Assembly (NCBI GenBank): GCA_030149285.1
Contig: JASBRU010000005.1
Coordinates: forward strand, 1 to 64,000
Reading direction: 5' to 3'
Length of the DNA stretch: 64,000 bases
From: Flavobacteriales bacterium
GTDB lineage: Bacteria; Bacteroidota; Bacteroidia; Flavobacteriales; JASBRU01
Shown in pieces: positions 1 to 11,100 of this stretch. The translations under genes and the position numbers were made by a program. Each line of letters begins with the position of its first letter. The first letter of the stretch is position 1. The notes below the pieces were generated by a model. That model made no database searches, had not been told where the DNA came from, and saw only the letters and a list, made by a program, of their open reading frames with translations.

Positions 1-1
1 A

Positions 2-490
2 AGTTCAGGCTCAAGCCGAGTAATAGTTAATCGTCCCACATTTAGCTGGTATAACTATGATCAAGAGCAAATGCAATTAAGTGCTGATGGAGAACTAGGA
101 ATTGGCACTACAGACTTTGATGGCTTTAAATTGGCAGTTGCCGGTAGCATACGAGCCACAGAAATAAAAGTACAAGCTCTTCCTTGGCCAGACTATGTAT
201 TTGCCAGTGATTACCAATTAATGTCTTTAGGAGACTTAAGATCTTATATCCAACAAAACCATCATTTACCCAATGTGCCTTCGGCTCAAGAAGTAGAAGA
301 AGAAGGGGGTATACTTCTTGGAGAAATGAATACCATTCTTCTTCAAAAAAATGAAGAACTAACCCTTTATATACTTCAGTTAGAAGAACAGTTAGCCAAA
401 GCTAGCACAGACATTAAAGAACTAAAAGCATTAGTTTCTCAAATTTCTGATCTAAAAAAGGCAGTTGCTGAATTACAAAATAAGAACTAA
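2..490 (+). CDS. Tail-fibre/S74-like surface protein, C-terminal part (cut by window edge)
   Basis: The reading frame is open from the first bases of the window, so the true start lies upstream; the first in-window ATG (71) is internal. The visible part has a beta-rich stretch (GELGIGT, then LAVAGSIRA), a conserved segment ending HLPNVPSAQEV, and GEMN leading into a coiled coil rich in Leu, Glu and Lys (about the last 65 residues). This layout is typical of Bacteroidota proteins whose C terminus resembles phage tail-fibre or S74 chaperone-like regions and probably drives trimerisation. It is the first gene of the co-directional row that leads into the RHS genes, 21 bases before the next one. 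It is probably a surface or structural protein, but substrate and partner are unknown. Family resemblance is fairly sure; function is not. Confidence 0.6.
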   Translation, partial: SSGSSRVIVNRPTFSWYNYDQEQMQLSADGELGIGTTDFDGFKLAVAGSIRATEIKVQALPWPDYVFASDYQLMSLGDLRSYIQQNHHLPNVPSAQEVEEEGGILLGEMNTILLQKNEELTLYILQLEEQLAKASTDIKELKALVSQISDLKKAVAELQNKN

Positions 491-511
491 TAATATAATT
501 ACAGTATTAAT

Positions 512-1189
512 ATGAAATCTCTACATAGTTTTTATCGACTAAGTTTTCTATTTGCAATAATTCTCTCACCAACCTACATACACGCTCAAGTAGAGGTTAG
601 AGCCGAATGTGAAAACACTTACACAGGTGGAGAGTTTGACATGTCAAAGTATGAGCCATTAACAATAACAGCTCCTAACTCAATTGAATATATAGTACCC
701 GACAACCGAGTTGTTGTATTTGTTGCTTGTGAAAGCATATCTCTAGAAGACGGTTTTCATGCACAATCAGGAAGTGATTTTCATGCTTACATAGATGAAA
801 ATATGTGTAAGACTGAAGCTTTTACCCTAAAAGAAAAGCTGGATGGGACGTATTACGAAATCAATAGCGGTAAAGTTCCTTTCTACTATTATGAGAAATA
901 TACTAATATCAGTGAACTTAATTATGAAGTATATAACTCTAAACATGAAGCCTTATTTTCGTCTGAAAACCTACCACAATCTTCAATTATTACCTACGGA
1001 AATAATGTAGTTCAACTAGATTTAAGAGGCTTAAAAGATAGCCAGCCTACTGGAGAGTTTTTTGTTCTGGAGGTAACTGACCCAAAGGGAATGACGTTTT
1101 TCGCCCGTTTTCGTTTTAAGCCTGTAGAGTCTGAAATAATTAACGAATGTGAAGACGCTCTAGAAGGTGGCGGTGAAGGTGGAACTTAA
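512..1189 (+). CDS. Secreted 3-coathanger stack domain protein
   Basis: 225 residues with a signal peptide (hydrophobic core FLFAIIL, cleavage likely after IHA). Residues about 70-95 carry the SISLEDGFHAQSGSDFHAYI element, which matches the repeat called a 3-coathanger stack in Bacteroidota secreted proteins (consensus like ITLKPGFHAQ.GS.FHA). The rest is beta-rich and unrecognised, and the protein ends in a Gly/Glu-rich tail (GGGEGG). There is no T9SS sorting tail. It sits 26 bases before the next gene, in the row ahead of two RHS giants, which suggests a secreted accessory of that locus. The enzymatic or adhesive role is unknown. Confidence 0.65.
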   Translation: MKSLHSFYRLSFLFAIILSPTYIHAQVEVRAECENTYTGGEFDMSKYEPLTITAPNSIEYIVPDNRVVVFVACESISLEDGFHAQSGSDFHAYIDENMCKTEAFTLKEKLDGTYYEINSGKVPFYYYEKYTNISELNYEVYNSKHEALFSSENLPQSSIITYGNNVVQLDLRGLKDSQPTGEFFVLEVTDPKGMTFFARFRFKPVESEIINECEDALEGGGEGGT

Positions 1190-1215
1190 TCAGAATAATA
1201 TCATCTATTACAATT

Positions 1216-1839
1216 ATGAAAAAACTACTTATATATGGTTTATTAGGGATTGCTACAATAACAATTATACTAGCAATACAAACTAAAAAAACTGAGGTAC
1301 TTAAATCTGAGTACATCCCATGGATGGAAAACCCTGAAAATGGGTTTAAAGTTGTAGAAAAACTTGGTGATTATTCACTTTCATGTCAATACAAGCCTTC
1401 AGAATACATTGTTCTAAAAGAAAGAAAAGGCTTTAACAAGTCTATTGAAAAAATAAATAACTCTATCCAAGAGTTTGATCATCAACTCTTCTTCAGTTTT
1501 ACTGTAGCGAATAAAAATCATGGATTTGGCTTATTTGGTAATAAACAGATTTCTCCAGATTTATTTACTGAGAAAAAGAATTACTACACATTTGATGGAC
1601 CAAATAACTTTGTTCTTACATATGGGAAAGATACTATACCAAACAACTTTACTCACTTAGAGCAAACCATAGGTATCAAACCCTTTTCTACTTTTTTGCT
1701 TGGCTTTGAAAAGCCTTATAAAAAGTATCCTAAGAAAAATATGACACTTTATTTCAAAGAAGAATTTGCCGAGTTCCCTACTCAAAAATTCGTCTTCAAA
1801 AGAAGTGCAATAAAAAAACAACCTACCCTAAAAAACTAG
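1216..1839 (+). CDS. Unknown membrane-anchored or exported protein in RHS row
   Basis: 207 residues. The N terminus is one hydrophobic segment (about residues 4-21) after two lysines, fitting a signal anchor or uncleaved signal peptide; there is no lipobox cysteine. The remaining roughly 180 residues are polar and rich in Lys and Phe, with no motif I recognise. It stops 3 bases before the start of the 2097-residue RHS protein, so translation of the two is probably linked. This tight linkage makes it a candidate accessory (chaperone, adaptor or envelope anchor) for RHS export, but that is inference from position only. Confidence 0.6.
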   Translation: MKKLLIYGLLGIATITIILAIQTKKTEVLKSEYIPWMENPENGFKVVEKLGDYSLSCQYKPSEYIVLKERKGFNKSIEKINNSIQEFDHQLFFSFTVANKNHGFGLFGNKQISPDLFTEKKNYYTFDGPNNFVLTYGKDTIPNNFTHLEQTIGIKPFSTFLLGFEKPYKKYPKKNMTLYFKEEFAEFPTQKFVFKRSAIKKQPTLKN

Positions 1840-1842
1840 ATT

Positions 1843-4800
1843 ATGTTTAAAATTATTAGAGAAAAAGCCTTCGGAAAAAGCTTTGCAGTAGTCACTGCAA
1901 TGACCTTTTTATTTCAAATTGCTTATCCAACATTTAGTTATGGGTTAACAAGCGGTCCCAGTCAACCGGAAGTAGAGAGTTTTAGTTCAATCAATACAAG
2001 TGATATGGTTGACCTCTTTTCGGGTGATTTTAGTTATAATATCCCTTTAATGAATGTACCTGGACCTAATGGTGGCTACCCTATTAACTTAGGTTACAAT
2101 GCCGGTATAGGGGTTGAACAAGAAGCAAGTTGGGTAGGACTAGGTTGGAATATAAACCCAGGTGTGATAAATAGACAAGTAAAATCATTACCAGATGATT
2201 TTAATGGTGATGAAATTAAAAAATCTCATTATCAAAAACCCAACAGAACTTTTGGCTTAAATATTCCTGCTAAAATTCCTTTGAGTGCAGAAATTTTTGG
2301 TGCAGATTTGGAGTTATTAAATGACTACACTGTATTTAAGGATGGTAATGGCAATCAAACTGGAAGCTCTTTTAACCCGCTTAAAAGCATATCATTAATT
2401 TTTAATTCCTACAAGGGATTCGATATAGGCTTTAACCAACGGCTTACTAGTATTACGGAAGGTAGTCTAGTCAATTTTGAAAAAAATGATGATGGCGAAA
2501 CTGATGTAACAAAAGGAAACCTACTTCCACCTCGAAAAAGCTTTAAAGAAAGTGTAGAGGGACTTCTTAATAACTCATATATATATCGATATTATAGGAA
2601 CAGTAGAATTATTAAAAAAATTGAAGAGGCAAATGATATAGAACAATTAACATCTATTGGCCTAGGGTATGGTGTTAAGCAAGACTTAATGAGTATTGCA
2701 ATTAATGCTAGTGACAATAGGGGTTCTAGTTTACCTAAAGTTACTTTACCTTTTAATACCACAAGTTTTGAATTTAAACTAAACTTAGGTGCCCATTTAA
2801 GTGGTTCCACTTTTGATGGGGATTTTGAAGGACTTTATGTAGAAAACAAGATTGCCGATAATAACATCAACTTCAAATCTTATGGATACTTGTATTCCGA
2901 AGGGTACGATTATAATGATGAGGATGAAAAACTTTTAGACTTTGAAGTTTCTCAAGAGTTTAGCCCTTCAGGAAAATCTAAGACTTTAGGGGTTCCTGCA
3001 TACAACAAAGATGTTTTTTATGTAAAAGGAGAAGGTGTTGGAGGAGTTATTAGCCTTAATAGATCAGATATAGGAATCCTTAAAAACCCAACTGTTAAAA
3101 ACAGTGATACAAAAGTAGGCTTAGGTATAGATTTATCTTTTGGCGATGGAATAAAAGTGGGTGTAAATCCTAACCTCAATATTACAACATTTAAATCTGG
3201 CGATTGGTCTTCAGGATATAAAAGCATAAGAAATCTTTATAGATTTAGAACTAATAAAGCTGAATTTGGCACAAGTCGTAACATTAATCGAGATGACTTC
3301 CCTACTTACGAAAATGCATATTTTGATGTTAAAGGTGAGTTAGTACCTGATAATTGGGAAAACAAAATGGTTGAATCCGAAGAGCCATTAAAATTTGACC
3401 TCACAACATCATTACAATCTATCATTTCAACTAAACCAGCCCCTAGGGTTAAAAACATAATAAAAAATGATAATGGTAAAAATTATAATAGCTCAAAGCA
3501 TAGATTAAAAAGAAAAACAAGGGCTCAGAGTTATGAGTTTTTAACTGTCAAAGATTTAAAAGAAATCGATGAAAGCATTAACTTCCCTAGTACAAACTAT
3601 ACCCCTCCTTCAAATTCAAGAGATCATCATATAGGGCAAATTTCAACTACAACTACTGAAGGCTTAACTTATGTATATGGTCTACCTGCTTATAACAATA
3701 CTAAAGAGGAATATATATTTTCTATAAATTACAGTTATGCAGCCTCTCCATATAGAAATAAAAATGTACTATATGAAAATGGTGATATAAGCGACAGAAA
3801 TAGACATGGTAGAGAATGGCAGTTTACTAAAACTGTAACACCAGCTTATGCACATTCTTTTTTACTGACCGAAATTCGATCTGCAGACTATATTGATGCA
3901 GATGGAAATAACATAATTAGTGATGATGACCTTGGTGGTTATGTAAAGTTTAACTACGATAAAGCACATAGTAACTTTCAATGGAGAAACCCTGTTAGCG
4001 GTACTGCCCAAGAAGCAAACTTTTTGAAAGGGATTTACTCAGATTCTGAAGATGATAAAGCAACCGTGACTTATGGTAAAAAAGAAATTTACTACTTAGA
4101 AGAAATCGAAACAAGAACCCATGTTGCTGTCTTTAAAACCTCTGCAAGAGAAGATGGTTTAGGTGTTACTGGAGTTGCAGGAACATTAGAAACTAATCAA
4201 AAACTAAAAAAGCTTGATGAAATAAATTTATACGAAAAAGCTGACTATATTGCTAATGGTCCTTCTGCAACTCCTATAAAAACAGTTCATTTTAAATATG
4301 ACTACTCCTTAGCGCAAGGCATTCCAAATACCACTCAAAGTCCCACTACAGATACAACAGGCGGTAAATTGACTTTGAAAAAAGTATACTTTACATATGG
4401 TGGTTATAAAACGAAATCTGTTTTAAACCCTTATGAATTTGATTATCATGAAACTATTGCCGCTGAAAACCCTGACTATAGAAAAAATTATCAAGATTCT
4501 GATCGATGGGGAAATTATCAAAAAGAGCAATTCTCAGACAGTTTCCCTTTCATCTCAAATCTTGAAAACCCTTATACCAATCAACTTGCAAACTATAATA
4601 GAGATACCACTTTAAATGCAAATGATGAAGCTGAACGTCAAACAGCTGCAGGTGTTTGGTCTTTAAAAGAAATTCATATTCCATCTGGTGGTACTATAAA
4701 AATTAATTATGAACAGGATGATTATGCATATGTGCAAAATTTACGTGCAATGCAGATGTGTAGAATTATTGGAACTACTAATGGAGTAAACACAGGGACG

Positions 4801-7800
4801 GAAATAAGTTACAATGACAAGCTCATTATCGAACTTATAAAACCTACTGATGACCAAGCTGAACTAGATAGTTATTTTGAAGGTCTGAAAACTACCAATA
4901 CATATTTTAAAGCTTGGGTTCAATTAAAAAAGGTAGTTAAGAAAAAGGACAAGTTTAGTGGTACCGCCATGAAAATGGATAAAAAGGCATGTGATTATGT
5001 TGAAGGATATTCAAAAATTGATAGTTGGGGTTTTAAAGATCAAGACCCTGAAACTGGTAAATACACCTCGGCATGGGTAAAGCTAACACCCGTTGAATCT
5101 AGTGATGTAAAAATCGGAAAGTTAAACCCAATCCGTGCAGCTGCTTTACAATATATAGCAGTTAGCAGACCTGATTTGGCATCATCTCCTCCGCTAAATG
5201 TAGAAGACTTTGCCAACCTTAATCCAATTTCAGCTGTAGACAAAATTATTCAGATGATACGCTATGCTAAGAAGAACTTAGATAACCCTTTTTTGAAGGG
5301 AATTAGAAATGGCTATGCAAAACGTTTAAATGTATTAGAAAGTGAACAACATAAATCCAAGCCATCCTACATTCGCTTAAACTCTCCTAATTATAAAAAA
5401 TATGGAGGAGGACATCGTGTAAAACAAATTACTGTAGTAGATAATTGGAGTTCAATGACAAACTCTAATGAAGAAGATTATGATTATGGTCAAACATTTG
5501 ATTATACACTTGAAGATGGAGAAAAAAGCTCTGGAGTAGCAGTATATGAACCTCTAGCTGGTGGTGAGGAAAACCCATTCCGTCAACCTGTTTTCGGTAG
5601 TAGTAGTCGCTACTTATATAATGACCCTAGTAAGATGGCAGAAGAACCTATGGCCGAACCGTATTTCCCATCTGCCCAAGTTGGTTATAGCCGAGTTGTT
5701 GTCAAAAGTTTAAAACGAACCGATGAGTTTGATAAAAATATAACAACTGCTACTTCAGGTTATTCAGTAAATGAGTTTTATACTGCAAAAGATTATCCGG
5801 TAATTACAAAAAAAACAACTATAGAAAAAGTAAATACTGGCACTCCATTTTCAGATTTTATCAAATTTATTGGTGGTGATAAATTTTTACAACCCGGCTA
5901 CTCTCAGGGGTATTACATAGAAACCAATAATATGCATGGTCAACAAAAGTCTGTGGCTACCTACCCTTATCTGGCTGAACCACAGGAAGCAAATGCTACA
6001 TCTTTATCAAGGTTTATTTATAAAACCAAAGGAGGATATTCCGAAGGAAAAGTGAATAAGCTATTATCTACAGCAGATATATTACTTAATGATGGAGAAA
6101 TAAAAAGTAATGTTTCAATTGGAAAACAATCTGAATTCTTCTTCTATATGAATGAAAACAACCTTACTTCATATAACACTTCTACACTTACAAATGTATC
6201 ACAGCTTGCATTATTAGCATTCATTCCATTTGCAATTTTAAAACTAGATAATAGTTCAAAAATAGAACGTACTATAGTTACCAATAAAATAGTTCATAAA
6301 ACAGGTATCCTTGAAAAAGTAATCACCACACGAGAAGGCTCTGCTATTACTACAGAAAACCTATTGTTTGACTCTGAAACAGGTAACCCCTTATTAACAT
6401 CAATTACTACTAATTACCACAATGCCAATACTCCTGAATTAAACAAAATATATAATTATCAATACCCTGGACATTGGTCATATGAAGGTATGGGAGGTGC
6501 TTATCAGAATATTGGAGCTATTATTACTGAGGCAAACTATGCAGATATCCTTTATCCTGGTGATATGATACTTGGAGCTGATAATGAGGTTTATTGGGTT
6601 GACGAAATTGATAATCCAGACTATGGGCTTGTAACTAAAGATGTATCAGATAATAGTGTTTATACTGTAATTGAGGGTTCAAAAGTTATTCGTTCTGGAA
6701 GAAGAAATCAGCAGAGCATTGTAACGGGCTCTATTACTTCTTTATATAATCCAATGGATGCATCAAATACTGAATATACTTTATTTGATAAGTGGAACAG
6801 CACTTCAGTCACTTTTACCGGAGGAGTTGGTCAAGAACTGAATGAATTTGATGATTGTTTGGGTAATGAAGCTGTATTTACACCTCATAGTACTATGTAT
6901 AACAATCTCCCTGCAATTAAATTTGAAGATACATCACCATCTGCATGCGGAGACATTTATGTAGTCTTTCCTAATACGGGTATAACAGGACTAGAAAATT
7001 ATGACTTACAACGAGTAGGTAATACAGCAATAGCTACATGGAATGGTAAAAAATACCTCTGCAAAATTATTGATGAAAATAACTGTCATGTTGCTTGTAT
7101 GGATGGTATTTTAAATGCTAGTTCTGTTACATTTTCAGATAACTTAGGGTACGAAGAAAGTACACTACCCTCTGGTATTTCGCCCTCTGTAATGAATAGC
7201 AACGAATATAGATATGGCAAAAAAGGTGTATGGAAACAGGAGCATCAAGCAGTTTTTCGTGAAGATCGTAAACAGTCTAATGGAACTCTTGCAAGTAGAT
7301 TTAAAACCAAATCTCAAATTGATGGAACCTACTCAAACTTTGTCCCATACAACTGGCTAGCTTCTGTAAATGACAATGGTATATGGACTAGAGCTAATAC
7401 AGTAACAAAGTACGATGCTTATGGCAATGAGCTGGAAAATGAAAACGCTTTAAATATTTATGCTTCGGCTTTATATGGGTATCAAAACACGCTCACAACA
7501 GCAGTAATTAATAATGCAAAATATACTGAGGTTGCTTTCGATGGTTATGAAGATTATGGCTCCTCTCCTAGCAGCCCTTACAATCATGGAAACTTTAGCT
7601 TCTCAGGAACAGGTGTTGTCATTGATAATACCAATGCACATACGGGTTCATCAAGCATTAAAGTTCCTACTGCCAATGCTACCTGTACTTATGATGTAAG
7701 TACAGGAGAAGACAATGAAAAGTATATCCTTAATTTTTGGGTAAAAGGTGATATTTCTTCTTCTACTATTCCTGCTACTGTTGTAGTCGGAGCAACAACA

Positions 7801-8136
7801 TATAATGCTGAAATTTTAGCGAAAGTAGATGACTGGTACAATGCCGAAGTAGTCTTTGATAAAGCAACTGCCAGCAGTGTGACTATTAATTTGGCTTTTA
7901 GCAGCAATCGAAGTTTTGATGATATTCGATTACAGCCTTTCAACTCTGTGCTAAAAACCTATGTATATCACCCTCAGAATTTCAGGCTACTAGCAGAACT
8001 TGATGAAAACAATTTTGCCACCTTCTACAACTATGATGAAGAAGGAAAACTCATCCAAATTAAGAAAGAGACCAGTAGAGGAATACAGACCTTACAAAAT
8101 AATCGCACGGTTTTACAATCATCTTTAAACCCTTAA
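1843..8136 (+). CDS. Giant exported RHS/YD-repeat-associated protein, first half of a split pair
   Basis: 2097 residues with a long signal peptide (hydrophobic FAVVTAMTFLFQIAYP, then FSYG). Just after it comes the segment SSINTSDMVDLFSGDFSYN and then NINPGVINRQVK, the usual opening of Bacteroidota RHS-associated proteins. The body is a long beta-rich region with repeated Tyr-Asp and Asn-Gly turns. The C terminus contains a YD-type unit (FATFYNYDEEGKLIQIKKE) and ends without an RHS core or toxin tip. The core and tip are on the next gene, 19 bases downstream. Each gene has its own signal peptide, so both halves are presumably exported separately and meet outside the cytoplasm. The detailed fold, whether a closed YD shell or an open adhesin, cannot be told from sequence alone. 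There is no T9SS tail. Confidence 0.75.
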   Translation: MFKIIREKAFGKSFAVVTAMTFLFQIAYPTFSYGLTSGPSQPEVESFSSINTSDMVDLFSGDFSYNIPLMNVPGPNGGYPINLGYNAGIGVEQEASWVGLGWNINPGVINRQVKSLPDDFNGDEIKKSHYQKPNRTFGLNIPAKIPLSAEIFGADLELLNDYTVFKDGNGNQTGSSFNPLKSISLIFNSYKGFDIGFNQRLTSITEGSLVNFEKNDDGETDVTKGNLLPPRKSFKESVEGLLNNSYIYRYYRNSRIIKKIEEANDIEQLTSIGLGYGVKQDLMSIAINASDNRGSSLPKVTLPFNTTSFEFKLNLGAHLSGSTFDGDFEGLYVENKIADNNINFKSYGYLYSEGYDYNDEDEKLLDFEVSQEFSPSGKSKTLGVPAYNKDVFYVKGEGVGGVISLNRSDIGILKNPTVKNSDTKVGLGIDLSFGDGIKVGVNPNLNITTFKSGDWSSGYKSIRNLYRFRTNKAEFGTSRNINRDDFPTYENAYFDVKGELVPDNWENKMVESEEPLKFDLTTSLQSIISTKPAPRVKNIIKNDNGKNYNSSKHRLKRKTRAQSYEFLTVKDLKEIDESINFPSTNYTPPSNSRDHHIGQISTTTTEGLTYVYGLPAYNNTKEEYIFSINYSYAASPYRNKNVLYENGDISDRNRHGREWQFTKTVTPAYAHSFLLTEIRSADYIDADGNNIISDDDLGGYVKFNYDKAHSNFQWRNPVSGTAQEANFLKGIYSDSEDDKATVTYGKKEIYYLEEIETRTHVAVFKTSAREDGLGVTGVAGTLETNQKLKKLDEINLYEKADYIANGPSATPIKTVHFKYDYSLAQGIPNTTQSPTTDTTGGKLTLKKVYFTYGGYKTKSVLNPYEFDYHETIAAENPDYRKNYQDSDRWGNYQKEQFSDSFPFISNLENPYTNQLANYNRDTTLNANDEAERQTAAGVWSLKEIHIPSGGTIKINYEQDDYAYVQNLRAMQMCRIIGTTNGVNTGTEISYNDKLIIELIKPTDDQAELDSYFEGLKTTNTYFKAWVQLKKVVKKKDKFSGTAMKMDKKACDYVEGYSKIDSWGFKDQDPETGKYTSAWVKLTPVESSDVKIGKLNPIRAAALQYIAVSRPDLASSPPLNVEDFANLNPISAVDKIIQMIRYAKKNLDNPFLKGIRNGYAKRLNVLESEQHKSKPSYIRLNSPNYKKYGGGHRVKQITVVDNWSSMTNSNEEDYDYGQTFDYTLEDGEKSSGVAVYEPLAGGEENPFRQPVFGSSSRYLYNDPSKMAEEPMAEPYFPSAQVGYSRVVVKSLKRTDEFDKNITTATSGYSVNEFYTAKDYPVITKKTTIEKVNTGTPFSDFIKFIGGDKFLQPGYSQGYYIETNNMHGQQKSVATYPYLAEPQEANATSLSRFIYKTKGGYSEGKVNKLLSTADILLNDGEIKSNVSIGKQSEFFFYMNENNLTSYNTSTLTNVSQLALLAFIPFAILKLDNSSKIERTIVTNKIVHKTGILEKVITTREGSAITTENLLFDSETGNPLLTSITTNYHNANTPELNKIYNYQYPGHWSYEGMGGAYQNIGAIITEANYADILYPGDMILGADNEVYWVDEIDNPDYGLVTKDVSDNSVYTVIEGSKVIRSGRRNQQSIVTGSITSLYNPMDASNTEYTLFDKWNSTSVTFTGGVGQELNEFDDCLGNEAVFTPHSTMYNNLPAIKFEDTSPSACGDIYVVFPNTGITGLENYDLQRVGNTAIATWNGKKYLCKIIDENNCHVACMDGILNASSVTFSDNLGYEESTLPSGISPSVMNSNEYRYGKKGVWKQEHQAVFREDRKQSNGTLASRFKTKSQIDGTYSNFVPYNWLASVNDNGIWTRANTVTKYDAYGNELENENALNIYASALYGYQNTLTTAVINNAKYTEVAFDGYEDYGSSPSSPYNHGNFSFSGTGVVIDNTNAHTGSSSIKVPTANATCTYDVSTGEDNEKYILNFWVKGDISSSTIPATVVVGATTYNAEILAKVDDWYNAEVVFDKATASSVTINLAFSSNRSFDDIRLQPFNSVLKTYVYHPQNFRLLAELDENNFATFYNYDEEGKLIQIKKETSRGIQTLQNNRTVLQSSLNP

Positions 8137-8155
8137 TACCTAAAACCTATCTATT

Positions 8156-11100
8156 ATGAATATCAAAAAATTAGTATTACTGCTTATAAGTTTAGGTATT
8201 ACATGTAGCCAAGCAATAGCTGGACAAGAAGAAAAAGTAGTTGATTTACGTGGCTCAGAAATAGTAAATTCTGCCAGCATCAGTGTCCAAGACCAATTTT
8301 ATGAAGATATTGTTGCAGGAACAGGATGGCACAGTGATTATGCCATCCCTTCTGCTGAAGCTAGAGTCTATCTTCATTTTGATGAGACAGCCTTTAAATA
8401 CTATTCTTCTAATTGGGAACTGAAAATAGATTATAGTATAAAGCTCTATGATAAAACAGGTGATTCTACTTCAACAACAGACCACCTAACCATTAATTAC
8501 AATACAACAGGTGGTTTTAGAGATCGGGCTTTAATTGTATACGATGATGATGTGTACGTCAAAGCTATAGTTACAATTACCGGTATTACAACTACCGGTA
8601 TAAGTGCTCCTTATTCTGACGATATCATTTTCGAAGCAGGAATTTATACTGATCGTTATTATTCGTTTTCTACTGCAACCAGTGCTACCGTCACTGATAT
8701 TGATGAATTAACAGCAACGAATGAGTTATTAATTGCATGGGATTATGTACCTGGTGCAGAAAGTTATGACCTAGAATGGGTTTATGTAAGTACCGGTAAT
8801 GAAATCCATACTTCTACCACAATGCCTTATAGCTTTAGAGAGGCTACCAGAATAAACACCTCTCAACAATTCTATAAAATATCTATGGCATACCCAGAAG
8901 GAAGCTTAATTTATCGAGTACGTCCTGTTGGTACAGAAGCAGATGAAAATACTGTTGGTTCTCATGAAATTTTACGAAATGGAACTTGGAGCTACTCCCC
9001 TACTACTTTAACAGTGGCACAAGCCCATACAGATAACAATGCATTTCATTATGATGGCCTTGAGCTAGATAAAACATGGCAATATTCTGTAAACTATGCT
9101 GAAGAAGGTAAACGTAAAGAGGTCATTAACTTTTTTGACGGAAGCAATAGAAGTAGACAATTAGTAACCATTCAAAACAGTAATAATTATGCAGTAATTG
9201 GTGAAAGCAAGTATGATTTTGAGGGAAGAGCAGCTGTAAACATACTTCCAGTACCCACAGAAAGTGAAGGAATAAAATATTATAAAGACTCAAATAATAA
9301 GTCTGCCAATGGAGATTTTGACAGAGAAGATTTTGATAGAGATTCTAATCACGTTGCTGGAGCTGGGGGCATTTCTCCAAAAGAACTGCCTTCTGAAAGC
9401 TTAACCAATATTTATTACTCTTCTTCAAACCCTTTAGAATTTGAACATCGAGACTATGTTCCTGATGCAGAAGGATATCCCTATGTTCAAACGCAATATA
9501 AAAACGATGGAACAAACCGAATTATTAGCCAAGGTGGGTTAGGTCCAACCTTTAAATATAAAGGAGACCACACTACAAACTACGTTTACAGTCGTCCAAC
9601 TCAAATAGAATTGGATCGACTCTTTGGAAATGAAGTGGGGTATAATACTCATTATTTTAAAAACTATGTAACTGACCCAAATGGTCAAACCAGTGTTCAA
9701 TATGTTGACCAAGAAGGAAGAACTATAGCAACTGCTCTCTATGGAAAAGTTCCTGACAATATGGATTCATTAGTTACGGAAAGTGAAACCCTTACAGAAT
9801 ATGTTTTTTCCGACCCTTCTTTAGCCGTACCAGGTGAAAGTTCTGTTAGTATTACCCAATTATTTTTACAAGGACCTACTGATATCACTTTTAATTATAG
9901 TTTAGACTCTATAGCTATATGTGACACTTGCTCTCCTACATTTTGTAAAACTTGTATCTATGACTTAACCATACGATTTACTGATGAGTTTGGAAGTTTA
10001 ATTTCTTCAATAGAAGACTCTGCTTTTAGCGAAACAAGTATAATCAACGAGAGTGTAAATTTAGGTCCGGGAAATATCACTGTTACTAAAACACTAACTT
10101 TGAGAGAAGACACTATCGATTCATACAAGCAAGCATTTAGTGACTTCATGTTTGATAATAAGACAGATGGTGGACTTGGAGGAGTATTAAAGTGCTTCCA
10201 GTACGAACTCTCTGCAGATACTATATGTCCTGGTGATGATTGCATGACTATCTGTGAAGACGCGTTTAGTTACACAGACGAAAATGGAGATTTATATTAT
10301 TTAGATAATAATGGAAATGTATATGAAGTTTCAATAGACGGTGATGATACTCTTCATGTAGATACAGCTACATCAGTTATGTACTTTACGAAAGACTCTA
10401 TTCCTGATAAAAATAAATCTCCAGTAATAATAGCTATTGATAGTTGTAAAAGTTATTGCGACTCTGCTTCATCTATTCCTACTGCTATCATACCTGATTT
10501 TTGCGAAACGCGTAGAAACGCCCTATTAAATGACTTAAGCCCCGGTGGGCAATATTTTGATAATTTACCATCTGAGTTTTTAAGAGATAGTTTAGGAAAC
10601 ATCTTAAAAGACACTTTAGGACCAATACCTGATACCTTAAATTATGATATTAATGAATGGCTAGATTCTAATATTACAGGAACAGATTTAAGTAACTTTC
10701 TAACAGCAATTAGTAAGCCTAGTAACTGGACATGGGATAGTATAAGAAATAACTGGCAAGATGAATGGGCAGAAGAATTAATTACATTTCACCCTGAGTA
10801 TTGTTGGTATAGCATGTATTGTACAATAATAAATGATACTCAAGGTAGTCCTTGTAACCCCTTTTCTATGATGGAAATTGTAGATATTTATAATGCTGCT
10901 GATTCTATCCATTACGCATATGGATATGGAGGAGTACATAATTATAATTTATTTGACCCCTTAGGTATAGGAACTAACGTACCTACAAGTGGTTATGATG
11001 AAAATCAAAAAGATTATTTATTTTATCCAAATCCTGACTCAATAACTCCTAGCCATCAAACAGACTCCTTAGCTGTTTGTAATTACCCTTTTGCAAATTG

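Noticed and set aside
2-490. Prophage tail fibre
   Set aside because: Similar C-terminal regions are common in non-phage Bacteroidota surface proteins, and no phage genes are nearby.
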